Shown here in pieces: positions 1-11,451 of a stretch of DNA of 64,000 bases. Under the pieces are notes generated by a model, which saw only the letters and a program-made list of their open reading frames with translations, did not search any database and was not told the origin of the DNA. Origin of the DNA: Stomoxys calcitrans (Eukaryota; Arthropoda; Insecta; Diptera; Muscidae); contig NC_081552.1 in assembly GCF_963082655.1 (NCBI RefSeq), forward strand, positions 188,120,075-188,184,074, read 5' to 3'. Each line of letters opens with the position of its first letter. Positions within the stretch are counted from its first letter, which is position 1. The position numbers were made by a program, and so were the translations under genes.

Positions 1-1575
1 TAAGGTTTTTTCCCACCCACTTTGACATCCAAAGATGCACTGCATTAATAGGGGACATCCCCAGCATGTTGGCTGACAGGAAAAAAAATAATAAAGAAAT
101 AAATGCATCTTTTATGGGCCCAAAACCTTAAATCGAAAGATCGGTCTATATGGCAGCTATATCCAAATCTGGACCGATCTAGGCCAAATTGCAGAAAGCT
201 GTCAAAGAGCCTAACTCAACTCACTGTCTCAAATTTCGGCGAAAACGAACAATAAATGCGTCTTTCATGGCCCAAAACCCTTATATCGAGAGATCGGTTT
301 ATATTCAGCTATATCCAAATCTGGACAGATTAGAGCCAAATTGAAGAAAAATGTTGAAGGGCCTAATACAACAAAAATTCGTATTATCAGCGAAATCGGA
401 TAATAAATGGGCCTTTTATGCGCCAAAGACCTTAAATCGAGAGGTCGGACTATATGGCAGCTATATCAAAATCTCGACCGATCAGGGCCAAATTTGAAGG
501 AGGATGTCGACTGGCCTAACAACACTCACTGTCCAAAATTTTAGCAAAATCGGATAATAAATGCGGCTTTTATGGGCCTTAGACCCTGAATCGGTGGTTC
601 GGTCTATATGGGGGCTATATCAATATATAATCCGATATCGCCCATCTTCGAACTTAACCTGCTTATGGACAAAAAAAAAAAAATCTGTGCAAAGTTTCAC
701 CTCAATATCTCTATTTTTATACCCTCCACCGTAGGATGGGGGTATACTAATTTGGTCATTCTGTTTGTAACTTCTCTAAATATTCGTCTGAGACTCCACA
801 AAGTATATATATTATTGATCGTCGTGACATTTTATGTCGATCTAGCCATGTCCGTCCGTCCGTCTGTCTGTCGAAAGCACGCTAACTTTCGAAGGAGTAA
901 AGCTAGTCGCTTGAAATTTTGCACAAATACTTCGCATTAGTGTAGGTCGGTTGGGATTGTAAATGGGCTGAATCGGTTCACGTTTTTATATAGCTGCCAT
1001 ATAAACCGATCTGGGGTCTTGACTTCTTGAGCCACTAGAGGGCGCAATTATTATCCGATTTAGCTGAAATTTTGTACAACGGCTTCTCTTGTGACCTTTA
1101 ACGTACGCGTCGAAAATGAATCGGCTTATAGCCTAATGCAGCTCCCCTATAAACCGATCTCTCTATTTACCTCTTCAGCCTCTAAAGTGGGCAATTCTTA
1201 CTAGATTTGGTTGAAATTTTACGCAATGGCTTCTACTATGGTCTCCAACATTCAATTCAAATATGGTCCGAAATGAACCATTTCTTGATATTATTCCAAT
1301 AACAAAGCAGTTCTTTTCTTTTATCCTTTGTTTGCCTAAAAAGAGATACCGTGGCAAGAGCTCGACAAATGCGATCCATGGTGGAGAGTATATAAAATTC
1401 GGCCCGGCCGAGCTTGGCACGCTTTTACTTGTTAAAGACTGTAGCGTGATTTCAACAGGCAGGCGGATGTTCATGGCTAGATCGTTTTAGATTTTTACGG
1501 TGATGGATATTTCGATGTGTTGCAAACGAAATGACAAAATGAATATACCCTCATCCTTCGGAGGTGGGTATAAAG
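1..1575 (+). mobile_element. HINE-B repeat (mini-me type), split by HINE-A
   Basis: From 1 to 718 are degenerate units of about 151 bp that repeat 'atcggtctatatggcagcta' with 'aaatcggacaataaatgc'-like motifs. The element resumes at 1433 with the GTCY-like tract, the conserved core and the end 'ggaggtgggtata'. The 719-1432 interval is an inserted HINE-A. Such elements are non-coding relatives of Helentrons (mini-me / DINE-1) in flies. The left end lies outside the window. Confidence 0.75.
719..1432 (-). mobile_element. HINE-A repeat inserted in HINE-B
   Basis: Starts with the inverted end 'ataccctccacc', then the core 'aagtatatatatt', GTCC/GTCT tract, one degenerate internal unit, and the far end 'ggcccggccgagc...ttttacttgtt'. 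The uninterrupted host sequence is visible in another HINE-B copy around 10285-10296, so the borders are well supported. No coding capacity. Confidence 0.8.
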
Positions 1576-1616
1576 AACCACTTTTTTTTATCAAACATTC
1601 TTATCTTTCTGCAAAA

Positions 1617-2895
1617 TTAGGTTAGGTTAGGTTGAGAAGAAGGTGCAGATATTGGTCTGCCCCATGCCACTATGGACATACACCTCGGCTTGCTGTGCGC
1701 TCCAAAGACGCGAAAGCCGGGCAATGACCAAGAAAGTGCTCCAAAGTCTCATCATCTTCTCCGCATGCCCTACACATGCTATCACTTGCCGCACCGATTT
1801 TACATAAGTGAGTTCGTAGTCCTTTGTGTCGCGTTATGATACCAATAGCTATACTGACCTCCCTTTTGCTTCCATTCAGTAATTGCCTCGTCTGTTCACG
1901 ATCTGGATCCCCCCATAGGACTTTCGCAGTCCTACCGACCGTTTCGCTATTCCACAATGATGCATGCGCATTCGTCGCCCACTCTCTTAACTCGGACTGC
2001 GTCGACCCGAAAGTCTTCGGGTTAACCAAGATTATTGAGGGCAGTCCTCTGGCCTTCACCGCCAAATCGTCTGCCCTTTCATTTCCCCTTACTCCGTTAT
2101 GGCCCGGCACCCAAACGATGCGGATTTTCCCATCCTCGGAGAAGACGTTAATCTCCTTCTTATACTGCAAGACTGTTCGTGACCTTACCGTCCTGGTTGT
2201 TATTGCTCTTATGGCAATTTTACTGTCGGTAAAGATGTTCACACTCGATGTTCTCGCGACCACACCACTTCACGCATTTCATGATTGCCCGGATCTCCGC
2301 CCGCTGGACCGTAATATGGTCAGGCAGCCTAAAACAGATCCTAGGTCCTTGGTTTCTTAATGTAAACCCCCAGGCCCACTTTTAAGTATTATGGTCAGGC
2401 AGTCTAAAACAGATCTCAGTCCCTGTGTTCTCAATGAAAACCCCCAGGCCCACTCTGTCCTCTAGCTTTGATCCATCCGTGTAACATGATCTTCCAGATG
2501 GCAATACTAGGGTTCCGTCAATCCAAGACTGTGCTGATGGCAGCAGTGCCTCGCACTCGACTTCAAAGTTCATCTTAGGTATCTGATCGGAAAGCTCTCC
2601 ACTTCCCTTCCTTCCAAGTTTCCTATCGTCGCCTCGATTATACCGCGGTGGTATGAGCTGCTCCCATCCTCAATCCATTCTCCCATCGCCTTAAGTCTCA
2701 TAGCCGCAGTGGCTGCCTAACATTTAATCTGTATGTCAATGGGTCAGATATCTAGAATAGTCTCCAGTGCCCTAATGAGCGTGGTCGTAATCGTTCCGCC
2801 TATGCCAAGACAACATGTTCTCTGAACCTGTTGTATGGTCCTTATGTTGCACTTTTTCTCCATAGCAAAATTAACTGGCCATGTATTTATAAGTC
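1617..2895 (-). mobile_element. Non-LTR retrotransposon family 1, 5'-truncated, RNase H region
   Basis: The minus strand encodes the end of a polyprotein: RT tail (MEKKCNIRTIQQVQRTCC), RNase H motifs [25 protein letters not shown] and [19 protein letters not shown], and a C-terminal [18 protein letters not shown] zinc knuckle. Frames are broken between these blocks. The 3' end carries AACCTAACCTAA-type repeats at 1617. RNase H with a zinc knuckle suggests the I/LOA/R1 group; clade not resolved. Loss of the 5' end is typical of target-primed reverse transcription. Confidence 0.85.
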
Positions 2896-3938
2896 GTACA
2901 AGTGGGTCAAACTGTTTGTTCAATTTTTTCGAAGCGTCTATGGCATGGAGTATTGCGGTTAAGGGAACATAGACCAATCAATGAGCTTATGCCTGTAGAT
3001 ATTGAGGCAAAAGTATTTCGCGATGTGCATTATCTTCCAGACGACAAATTCGAAGTACAATTCACCTTTTAAAGCAAACACTTATTGCTGCTTTATGAAA
3101 GTGAAGTGCGTAAATAATTGTGTTGATTAAACATTCACTTTGGATCGTCATCGGAACGAGTTGCTACACATAAAATGATAAATCTGTTGATTTATGTGAG
3201 CTTTATGTGACAATAATGAATTAGTTCACTATAGCTTTCATTGCTTTGGAAATGTAACAAGGTAAACTTTGATATTCTAGACTTTTCTTCAGCGTCCTCT
3301 CCAAAAGTGGATTTTAAATGTATACTTTGTAGATATCTGGATGATATGGAGTGTGTAAATAAGAATCTTGTATAAACTTCAATAATTAGTTCACCTAGGT
3401 CTGTATCATCGTTATCGGTTATATTGCAAAACAAAAATGTTGATCCACAATGTACGATGAGGAAGTTTCTCGAATGTTGAAACCATGCTTAGCGAGGACT
3501 TCAAACAAAACGCGGTACTTTGGTAAAGTTGCCTGCTTATTCAACAAAACGCTTGGGTGAAAATTCTGTAGAACTATGTACACCCACAATACTGGATACA
3601 CATTTTATCCAAATTTCGTCACATTTTATCCAAATTTCGTCATTGATTTGGAACGACGGTGACAAAACTACTAACAATTCAGAAATTCGTCGATATCGGG
3701 TAAAACATTTTACATTTATGCTTATACCCACAGTAAAAAAATGTTGAACCTCATCAATAGTTAAAATGAAAAAAAACTGGCAAATATTGAACACTAAAGA
3801 ATTATATTCTCGCTACAAGTTCCATAATTTCATAACTGCTAAGAAATTGTTTTAACATGGCACTAGTTCACTTATAACTTCCCCCAGGTAAAAAATGAAC
3901 TAATGAGCATAGAAACTTGAAGGTGAAATTATTGAAAA
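2896..3938. other. AT-rich stretch without a recognised gene
   Basis: Contains one protein-like plus-strand tail (2914-3072, ending RDVHYLPDDKFEVQFTF then stop) of unknown origin. The rest holds a doubled 'cattttatccaaatttcgtc' near 3600-3640 and short meaningless frames. It may include an old DNA element, since 3880-3910 resembles nothing else here. No function can be assigned. Confidence 0.4.
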
Positions 3939-5077
3939 CAAGTAAGTGTGTGCTATGTTCGGCCGGGCCGAATCTTATATACCCTCCACCATAGATCGCA
4001 TTTGTCTAGTTCTTTGCGCGGTATCTCCTTTTAGGCAAACAAAGAATAATGGATAAGAATTGTAATGCTATTGGAGCTACATCAAGTTATAGTCCGGATC
4101 GAACCATAAATGAATTGAATGGTGAAGACCATAGTATAAGTTATTGGGCAATATTTCAGTCCATTCGGATTGCGCCCTCTAGAGGCTCAATAAGTCAAGA
4201 CACCAGATCGGTTTATATGACAGCTATATCAGGTTATGTACCGATTTGAACCATACTAAGCACAGTTTTTGGAAGCCATAACAAAACAGGTCATGCTGAA
4301 TTTCAGCCAAATCGCATAGGAATCGCGCCCTCTATAGACTCAAAAAGTCAAGATTCAAAATCTTAGCCAAATCGGATAGGAATTGCGCCCTCTAGTGGCT
4401 CAAGAAGTCAAGATTCAAGATCGGTTTATATTGACGGACGAACAGACATTGCTAGTTAGACCTAAAATGTCATGACAACCAAGTATATATGTAACATCTC
4501 GAAATATTGATCTGCGTCCCTATAAAGTATATATATATTTTCTATGGTCTCTACATTCTAAGTCGATCTAGCCATGTCCGTCCGTCCGTTCGTCTGTCGA
4601 AATCACGATAGCGGTCGAAGGCGTAAAGGTAGCCGCTTGAAATTTTGCGTAGATAATAACTATCGATGTAGGTCGTTAGGGAAAGCACATGGGCCATACC
4701 GGCTCAGATTAGGATATAGCTCGCAGTGCCCGAGTACGGCCCAAATAAGTCTATAATTTGATATAGCTCCCATATCAACCAATCTCCCGATTTGACTTCT
4801 TGAGTGCTTACAAACCAAAATTTTTGTCCGATTTGGCTGAAATTTTGAAGGTGTTCTATTACGACTTCCAAAAAATGTGCCAAGTACGGTCTAAATCGTT
4901 CTGCAACCAGATGTGTCTTCCATATAAATCGGTCTGTTGGTAATGCTAGAAGCCTTAATTTTTGCTGGTTTTACAGAAGTTTGGTATGTTGTGTAAAATG
5001 TATACATTTTTAACAGAATCCATGGTGGTGGCTTCCCAAGATTCGGCCCAGCCGAACTTAGCACGCCTTTTCTTGTT
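3939..5077. mobile_element. Composite of two HINE-A/D pieces in opposite orientation
   Basis: A plus-oriented copy starts at 3939 (caagtaag...ggccgggccgaatc) and runs through two internal units to about 4500. A minus-oriented copy then runs from the 'aagtatatatatatt' core near 4530 to 'gcacgccttttcttgtta' at 5077. Both are degenerate, with no coding potential. The head-to-head junction may be an insertion or recombination product. Confidence 0.65.
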
Positions 5078-5252
5078 ATATCATATCGGTTCAGATTTGG
5101 ATATAGCTCCCATATATATGTTGGTCCCATTTGCAGTAATAATGCAATACAATGGTCATTTGTTAACCGGTTCTCTCAAAATTTGGGAGGAAGGATTATC
5201 ATGGAGGAGTATCATGGAAATCGGTTCACATTTAGATATAGCTCTCATATCT
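5078..5252 (-). mobile_element. HINE-C fragment
   Basis: Contains 'ttcagatttggatatagctc' followed by 'atatatatgt' and 'ggtcatttgttaaccggttc', the internal motifs of HINE-C seen also at 48118-48260 and 60535-60890. It is cut off by the start of a Helitron at about 5253. Confidence 0.55.
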
Positions 5253-7204
5253 TCTTATATTTAAAAATCAATTTATGTTTGTTTGTAGGTTTGTTTGTTT
5301 GTATGTTCCTTATTGACTCAGAAACGGCTGAACCGATTTTCTTGAAATTTTCACTACGTTTATTGATATCTGAAGGAGGAGCGGACTCTCCCTCTTACCC
5401 TAATTTTCAGAAACGCCAGATCTCGGATATGGGTGGTGCGATTCAAGCGAAATTTTTTGTGCTCCCTTATAGCAACCTACAAAAAAAAAAGTGGTATCCA
5501 AATTTCGGATGGGGTATCTAGGGGGGCGTCCCACCCCAAAACCTACAAAATATATATATACATCAATCACGACAATATGGGACTCAAATGAAAGGTATTT
5601 AAGATTAGAAAACCTCTCTGATATCCAATCGGACATATTTACCGACCATGGCAATATGGGACTCGAATGAAAGGTATGTGCGAGTAAAATACCAATCTGA
5701 TATCCAAATTTAGGACAAAGCAAACACCCCCCAAACAGGACTTATTTACTAACCATGGCAATATGAGGCTTAAATAAAAGGTATTTGAGCGTAGAATACG
5801 AATCTGATATCCAGATGGAGGACCACGTGTTTGAAGGGCTGCCCATCCCCGAGAACATCCCCCAAAGAAGACAAATTTACGACCATAGCAATATGGGACT
5901 CAAATGAAAGGTCTTTGGAAGTAAAGCACGAATCTGATATCAATGTTCGGGAAAAGTGTTTATGGGGAAGTATTTGCCGACCATTGCAATATGAGGCTCA
6001 AATGAGAGGTATTTAGAGTATAACACGAATCTGATATATATTTTCAAAGCCAAGTCACTGAACGGCCGCCCCATCCTCCAAACCACCCCTCAAACCGGTC
6101 ATGTTTGCCGAAGGGTATTTTGGAGTAGACCATGAATCTGATATCGACATTCGAAACCAACTGTCTATTGGAAGTCCCACCACCATAACAACCCTCAAGT
6201 AGGACGTATTAGCTCATCAAGACAATTTGGGTCTGCAAGACAGTGGAACTCGATATTCATAGTTTTTAAGGCCTATACTCCATACCGGACATATATGTTG
6301 GCTTTTTCAATAAGGAGTTTAAGTGAATGGTATTTGAGATTAGAAAACTAATTTGATATCCAATATGGAGTTCAAATATATGAGAATAGAGAATGCTGAT
6401 ACATTTTCAGGGCTTAGTGATTGTGGGGCTGCCCCACTCCCCAAAACACCGCTAAATCGGGCATATTTACCCACCAAGTCAATGTGGGGCTTAAATGACA
6501 GGATTTGGGTGTAGAGCAGGAATTGATACCAACTTGCGGGACCAATTTTCTACCCCACAAACAGCTATTTTTTACTGACCATCGCAATGTGGGGCTTAAA
6601 TAAAGGTATTTGGTAGTAGAATACGAATTTGATATGCAAATATTGAACCAAATATTTGGGCCATCACCCCTTCCCCAAAACACCCTCCAAAGGGTAAACA
6701 TTATTCGACTATGCAAATATGTAGCTCAAATGAAATGTATTTGAGATTAGAAAACGAATTTGATAACCAATTTTGGGGCGATGTGTTTGGCTGACGCCTC
6801 ATCCTGTAAACTCCTCTCAAAACCAATGGCAATATGGGGTTTAAGTAAATGGTATTTGAGAGAAAAGCACGATGCTGATATTTTTTCTGGGCCAAATGTC
6901 TGGGGACCACCTCACCACCGAAAACACCCCTAAATCAGACATCATGCGAATATCGGGCTGAAATAAAGTATTTTAAGAATGGAGTACACTTTAAATCCAA
7001 ACTTAAATTCGTAGACCAATAAAGATCATATGGGATTCAGATAAAGGCACTTATATTGCTAAACTGTTTTTCAAGCGATATACTATTTTCGTAGCTAGGT
7101 ATTTCACTAAAAGCTCTTAAATTGTCGAAAATAAATATTCCAAGGAAAATTTTGTTCCATATAAAGTAATAGAAGGCGCAGTGGAGCGGGCCCTGTCCAG
7201 CTAG
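5253..7204 (+). mobile_element. Helitron, non-autonomous, about 1.95 kb
   Basis: Begins TCTTATATTTAAAAATC, then a GTTTGTTT-rich leader and 'aaacggctgaaccgatttt', a motif shared by many insect Helitrons. The body is degenerate repeats around 'caatatgggactcaaatgaa'. It ends with a GC-rich segment and CTAG at 7201-7204, followed by T. No Rep/helicase coding sequence is seen. The 51468-52322 copy shares both ends. Confidence 0.75.
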
Positions 7205-7355
7205 TTGGAAGATAAAATTATCATCGCATAAATTTTTACAAAAAAATTATGCTCAAATTTGAATAAACTGGTTGTGACGAATATAGTCAAATGGGAACTA
7301 GCACTAAATGAAGAAAACGATGATGAGTGTAGGTGCACATATTGCAAAAAAAAAA

Positions 7356-8687
7356 CAAGTAAAAGCATGCTAAGTTCGGCCGGGCCGAATTTTATATACC
7401 CTCCACCATGGATCGCATTTATCGAGTTCTTTTCCCGCCATCTCTTCTTAGGCAAAAAAGGATATAAGAAAAGAGTTGCTCTGCTATTAAAACGATATCA
7501 AGATATGGTCCGGTTCGTACCACAATTAAATTATATGTTGGAGACCTGTGTGAAATTTCAGCCAATTCGTATAAGAATTACGCCCATTGGGACTCAAGAA
7601 GTAAAATAGAGAGAACGATTTATATGGGATCTGTATCGGGCTATAGACCGATTCAGACCATAATAAACACGTTTGTTGATGGTCATGAGAGGATCCGTCG
7701 TATAAAATTTCAGGCATATCGGATAATAATTGCGACCTCTAGGGGTCAAGAAGTCAAGATCCCAGATCGGTTTATATGGCAGCTATATCAGGTTATGAAC
7801 CGATTTGAACCTTATTTGACACAGTTGTTGAAAGTAAAAATAAAATACGTCTTGCAAAATTTCAGCCAAATCGGATAGGAATTGCGCACTCTAGAAGCTC
7901 AAGAAGTCAAGACCCAAGATCGTTTTATATGGCAGCTATACCAGGTTATGGACCGATTTAAACCATACTTGCCACAGTTGTTGGATATAATAACAAAACA
8001 CGTCGTGCAAAATTTCATTTCAATCGGATAAGAATTGCGCACTCTAGAGGCTCAAGAAGTCAAGACCCAAGATCGGTTTATATGACAGCTATATCAGGTT
8101 ATGAACCGATTTGAACCATACTTGCCACAGTTGTTGGATATCATAACAAAACAGGTCGTGCAAAATTTCATTCTGATCGGATAAGAATTGCGCACGCTAG
8201 AGGCTCAAGAAGTCAAGATCCAAGATCGGTTTATATGGCAGCTATATCAGGTTATGAACCGATTTGAACCATACTTGGCACAGTTGTTAGATATCATAGC
8301 AAAACACGTCCTGCAAAATTTCATTCCAATCGGATAAGAATTGCGCACTCTAGAAGCTCAAGAAGTCAAGACCCAAGATCGGTTTATATGGCAGCTATAT
8401 CAAAACATAGACCGATATGGCCCATTTACAATACCAACCGACCTACACTAATAAGAAGTATTTGTGCAAAATTTCAAGCGGCTAGCTTTACTCCTTCGGA
8501 AGTTAGCGTGCTTTCGACAGACAGACGGACGGACGGACGGACAGACAGACGGACATGGCTAGATCGACATAAAATGTCACGACGATCAAGAATATATATA
8601 CTTTATGGGGTCTCAGACGAATATTTCGAGTAGTTACAAACAGAATGACGAAATTAGTATACCCCCCATCTTATGGTGGAGGGTATA
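7356..8687 (+). mobile_element. HINE-A repeat, near complete, with tandem ~153-bp units
   Basis: Left end 'caagtaaaagcatgctaagt' and 'ggccgggccgaattttatat'; right end with GACGGACGGACGG tract, 'gaatatatatactttatggg' and 'ggtggagggtata'. In between, the motif 'agaagtcaagacccaagatc' recurs near 8053, 8207 and 8360, giving a 153-154 bp period. Non-coding; short frames reading YMAAISK or similar are shadows of the repeat unit. Confidence 0.85.
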
Positions 8688-9490
8688 AAAAAAGAGATAT
8701 TGAGCTAAGCAGGTTAAGTTCGAGAATGGGCTATATCGGGCCATATCTTGATATAGGCCCTGTATTGACCGATCCGCAGGTTTAGGGTCTTAGGCCCACA
8801 AAAGCCACATTTATTATCCTATTATGATGAAATTGGGGACAGTGAGTTGTGTAGGGCCAGTCTATATCATTCTTCATTTAGATCCAGATCGGTCCAGATT
8901 TGGATATATCTGCCATATAGACAAATCTCTCGATTTAAAGTTTTGGCCCCATAAAAGGCGTATTTATTGTCCTATGTCGCCGACATTCGGGACAGTGAGT
9001 TAAGTTAAGTCCCTTGACATACTTCTGCAATATGGTACTGACCGGTAAGGATTTGGATATAGCTGCCATATAGACCGATCTCTCGGTTTCACGTTTTGGG
9101 GCCATTAAAGCGCATTTATTATCCGAAGTCGCCGAAATTTCAGACAGCGAGTTGTGTGAGGCTCTTCGACGTCCTTCTTCAATTTGGCCCAGATCGGTCC
9201 AGATTTGAATATAGCTGCCATATAGACCAAACTCTCGATTTAAGGTTTTGAGCCCAAATTTGTGACAGTGAGTTGTGTTAGGCTCTTCGACATTTGTCTG
9301 CAACTTGGCCCAAATCGGCGAGATTTGGATATACCTGTCATGTAGACCGTTATCCCGATTTAAAATCTTGGCCCCATAACAGGAGTATTTATAACTTGAT
9401 TTCTCTGAAATTTGACACAGTGCCTTATGTTAGGCTTTTCGACATCCGTGTCGCATATGGTTCAGATCGGTCTATACGGTTCAGCCAAAC
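8688..9490 (-). mobile_element. HINE-B repeat, minus orientation
   Basis: Reverse-complement HINE-B: 'gagatattgagctaagcagg', 'gatataggccctgtattgac', then about four degenerate units with 'tatagctgccatatagaccg'. It directly follows the right end of a HINE-A copy, the same A-to-B joint as at 719. Confidence 0.7.
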
Positions 9491-10445
9491 ATAAGTCACT
9501 GTGTCAAATATCAGCGAAATCGAATTATAAATGTGCGTTTTATGGGGCTAAGATTTTAAATCGAGAGATCGGTCTATATGACAGTCATATCCAAATCTGA
9601 ACCGATCTGAGCCAAATTGAAGATGAATGTCGAAGGTCCTTACCTTACTCACTGTACCAAAATCGGACAATAAATGTGCCTGTTTTGTGTCCAAAACCTT
9701 AAATCGAGTGATCGGTTTATATGACCGATATATCTAAATCTCGACCGATCTAGGACAAATTGAAGAAAGTTGTCGAAAGCATTAACACAACTCACTGACC
9801 CAAATTTTGGGGACATCGGACAATAAATGAGCCTTTATTGGGTACAAAACAATTAGTCGCGAGATCGGTCTATATGGCAGCTATATCCAAATCTGAACTG
9901 ATCTGGACCAAATTGCAGAAATATGTCGAAGGGCCTAACACAACTCTCTATCCCAAATTTTGGCGAGATCGAAAAATAAATGCTCCTTTTATTGGCCCAA
10001 GGCCTTAAATCGAGAGATCGGTCTATATGGCAGCTATATCCAAATCTTGACCGATCTGGGCCAAATTGAGGAGGATGTCGACTGGCCTAACACAATTCAC
10101 TGTCCCGAATTTCACCAAAATCGGATGGTAAATGTGGCTTTTATGGGCCTAAGACCCTAAATCGGCGATCGGTCTATATGAGGGCTATATCAAGATATAG
10201 TCCGATATAGCCCATTGTCAAACCGAACCCGCTTATGGACAAAAAAAAATAATCTGTGCAAAGTTTCAGCTCAATATCTTAATTTTTAAAGACTGTAGCG
10301 TGATTTCAAGAGACAGCCGGACGAACATGGCTAGATGGTGTTCGATGGTTATGGTGATCAAGAATATATATACTCCATAGGGTCGGAAATGGATATTTCG
10401 AATGACGAAATGAATATACCCCCATCCTTTGGTGTTGGGTACGAA
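9491..10445 (+). mobile_element. HINE-B repeat, plus orientation
   Basis: About five 150-bp units with 'gagatcggtctatatggcag' lead to 'gggctatatcaagatatagt', the short GACAGCCGG-like tract, 'caagaatatatatactccat' and a 'gttgggta' end. It faces the minus copy at 8688-9490, making a large imperfect inverted repeat. Confidence 0.7.
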
Positions 10446-10607
10446 AAGATTCTGAGTCGATCAGTATACTTATCAATAGGTCTATCTCTCTTCCTTCTGG
10501 GTGTTACAAAGATATAATACCCTGTACCACAGTGGTGGTGTAGGGCTTAAAAAATTTTTCTGCAAATAGGAGTTGCACTGGGTCACGCCGTTCGGACTCA
10601 ACAAAAA
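10446..10607 (-). mobile_element. HINE-C end with a scrap of SINE tail
   Basis: Contains 'gattctgagtcgatcagtat', 'cttccttctgggtgttacaa' and the hairpin 'ataccctgtaccacagtggt' of HINE-C in reverse orientation. The next 40 bp (gttgcactgggtcacgccgt) match part of the SINE-1 body. Confidence 0.5.
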
Positions 10608-10830
10608 CAAGTAAAAGCCTGCTAAGGTCGGCCGGGCCGTATCTCGGGAACCCACCACCATGGATTCTGCTAAAATATGGGAGCTATATCTGGTTATAGA
10701 CCGATTTGGACCGTACTTGGCACAGTAGTTGAGAGTCATAACATAACTCTATATGCAAAATGTCAGCCAAATGGGATAAAAATCGCGGTTTGTAAGGGCT
10801 CAAAAAGTCAATTTGGGAAAATTGCAGACA
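10608..10830 (+). mobile_element. HINE-D fragment
   Basis: Starts 'acaagtaaaagcctgctaag' and 'gtcggccgggccgtatctcg', then 'ggaacccaccaccatggatt', which separates HINE-D from HINE-A. One internal unit follows before homology is lost near 10830. Confidence 0.6.
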
Positions 10831-11451
10831 ACTTTTAACTCAAAAGTCTTATGCGTTAACTTAACCACCCTAATCCAATTTTATTACAGTTTAGGAGAAA
10901 TATATACAATCTCTAGTGCACAATTTTGGGGTTGCATTTTTTTTTTTTTGATATGTTTCTCCCTTTATGCACTTTATCATCTGATATTGGTAAATGTCAG
11001 GGTGGGCTACTTGAATCAATTAAATTTTATTACCGATAACGGCATTCCAACATGCGTTGTGTTTAATAAATAGCCACAAATAAAAAAATTCCCACAATAA
11101 TTGGTCATTGATATGAAGTTTAATTATTTCACCAACTTGGCCATAATAATCATGACCAACATAAAAAAAAAACAATAATCCAAAGACCAGTAGCGATTAA
11201 GAATTGTCGAAGATAACAAAAATTGAACGTAATTGTGTTAGATTTTTATAAAATACGATTTGTTTACATTTGTTTACAATAACCCATTAAAGGTTAAACC
11301 AAAAAGTTTGCCATCAGATATGATTTCCAAGCATTTGATAGTTAAATAAAATTGATTGAAATTTCTGATTTCATATCTTAATAGCTTTGAGAGATGGTGA
11401 GGAATTATATTTTGGCAATTCGTTTTAGTAATTTCACGAAAAACACATTCT
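10831..11451. other. AT-rich spacer, nothing recognised
   Basis: Low-complexity AT-rich sequence with poly(T) near 10940 and poly(A) near 11165. The longest frame (10813-11073, plus) is hydrophobic but starts inside a repeat and shows no domain. No gene or repeat family can be supported. Confidence 0.5.

Noticed and set aside
8388..8633. Frames starting MAAISK or MGAISGY found all over the window
   Set aside because: They all begin in the repeated 'atatggcagctatatc' box of HINE units and end at random stops. Repeat shadows, not genes.
7356..8687. CRISPR-like or satellite interpretation of the regular 153-bp arrays
   Set aside because: Units are long, degenerate throughout, without short identical repeats and unique spacers, and are bounded by mini-me ends. 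Eukaryotic interspersed repeats fit better.
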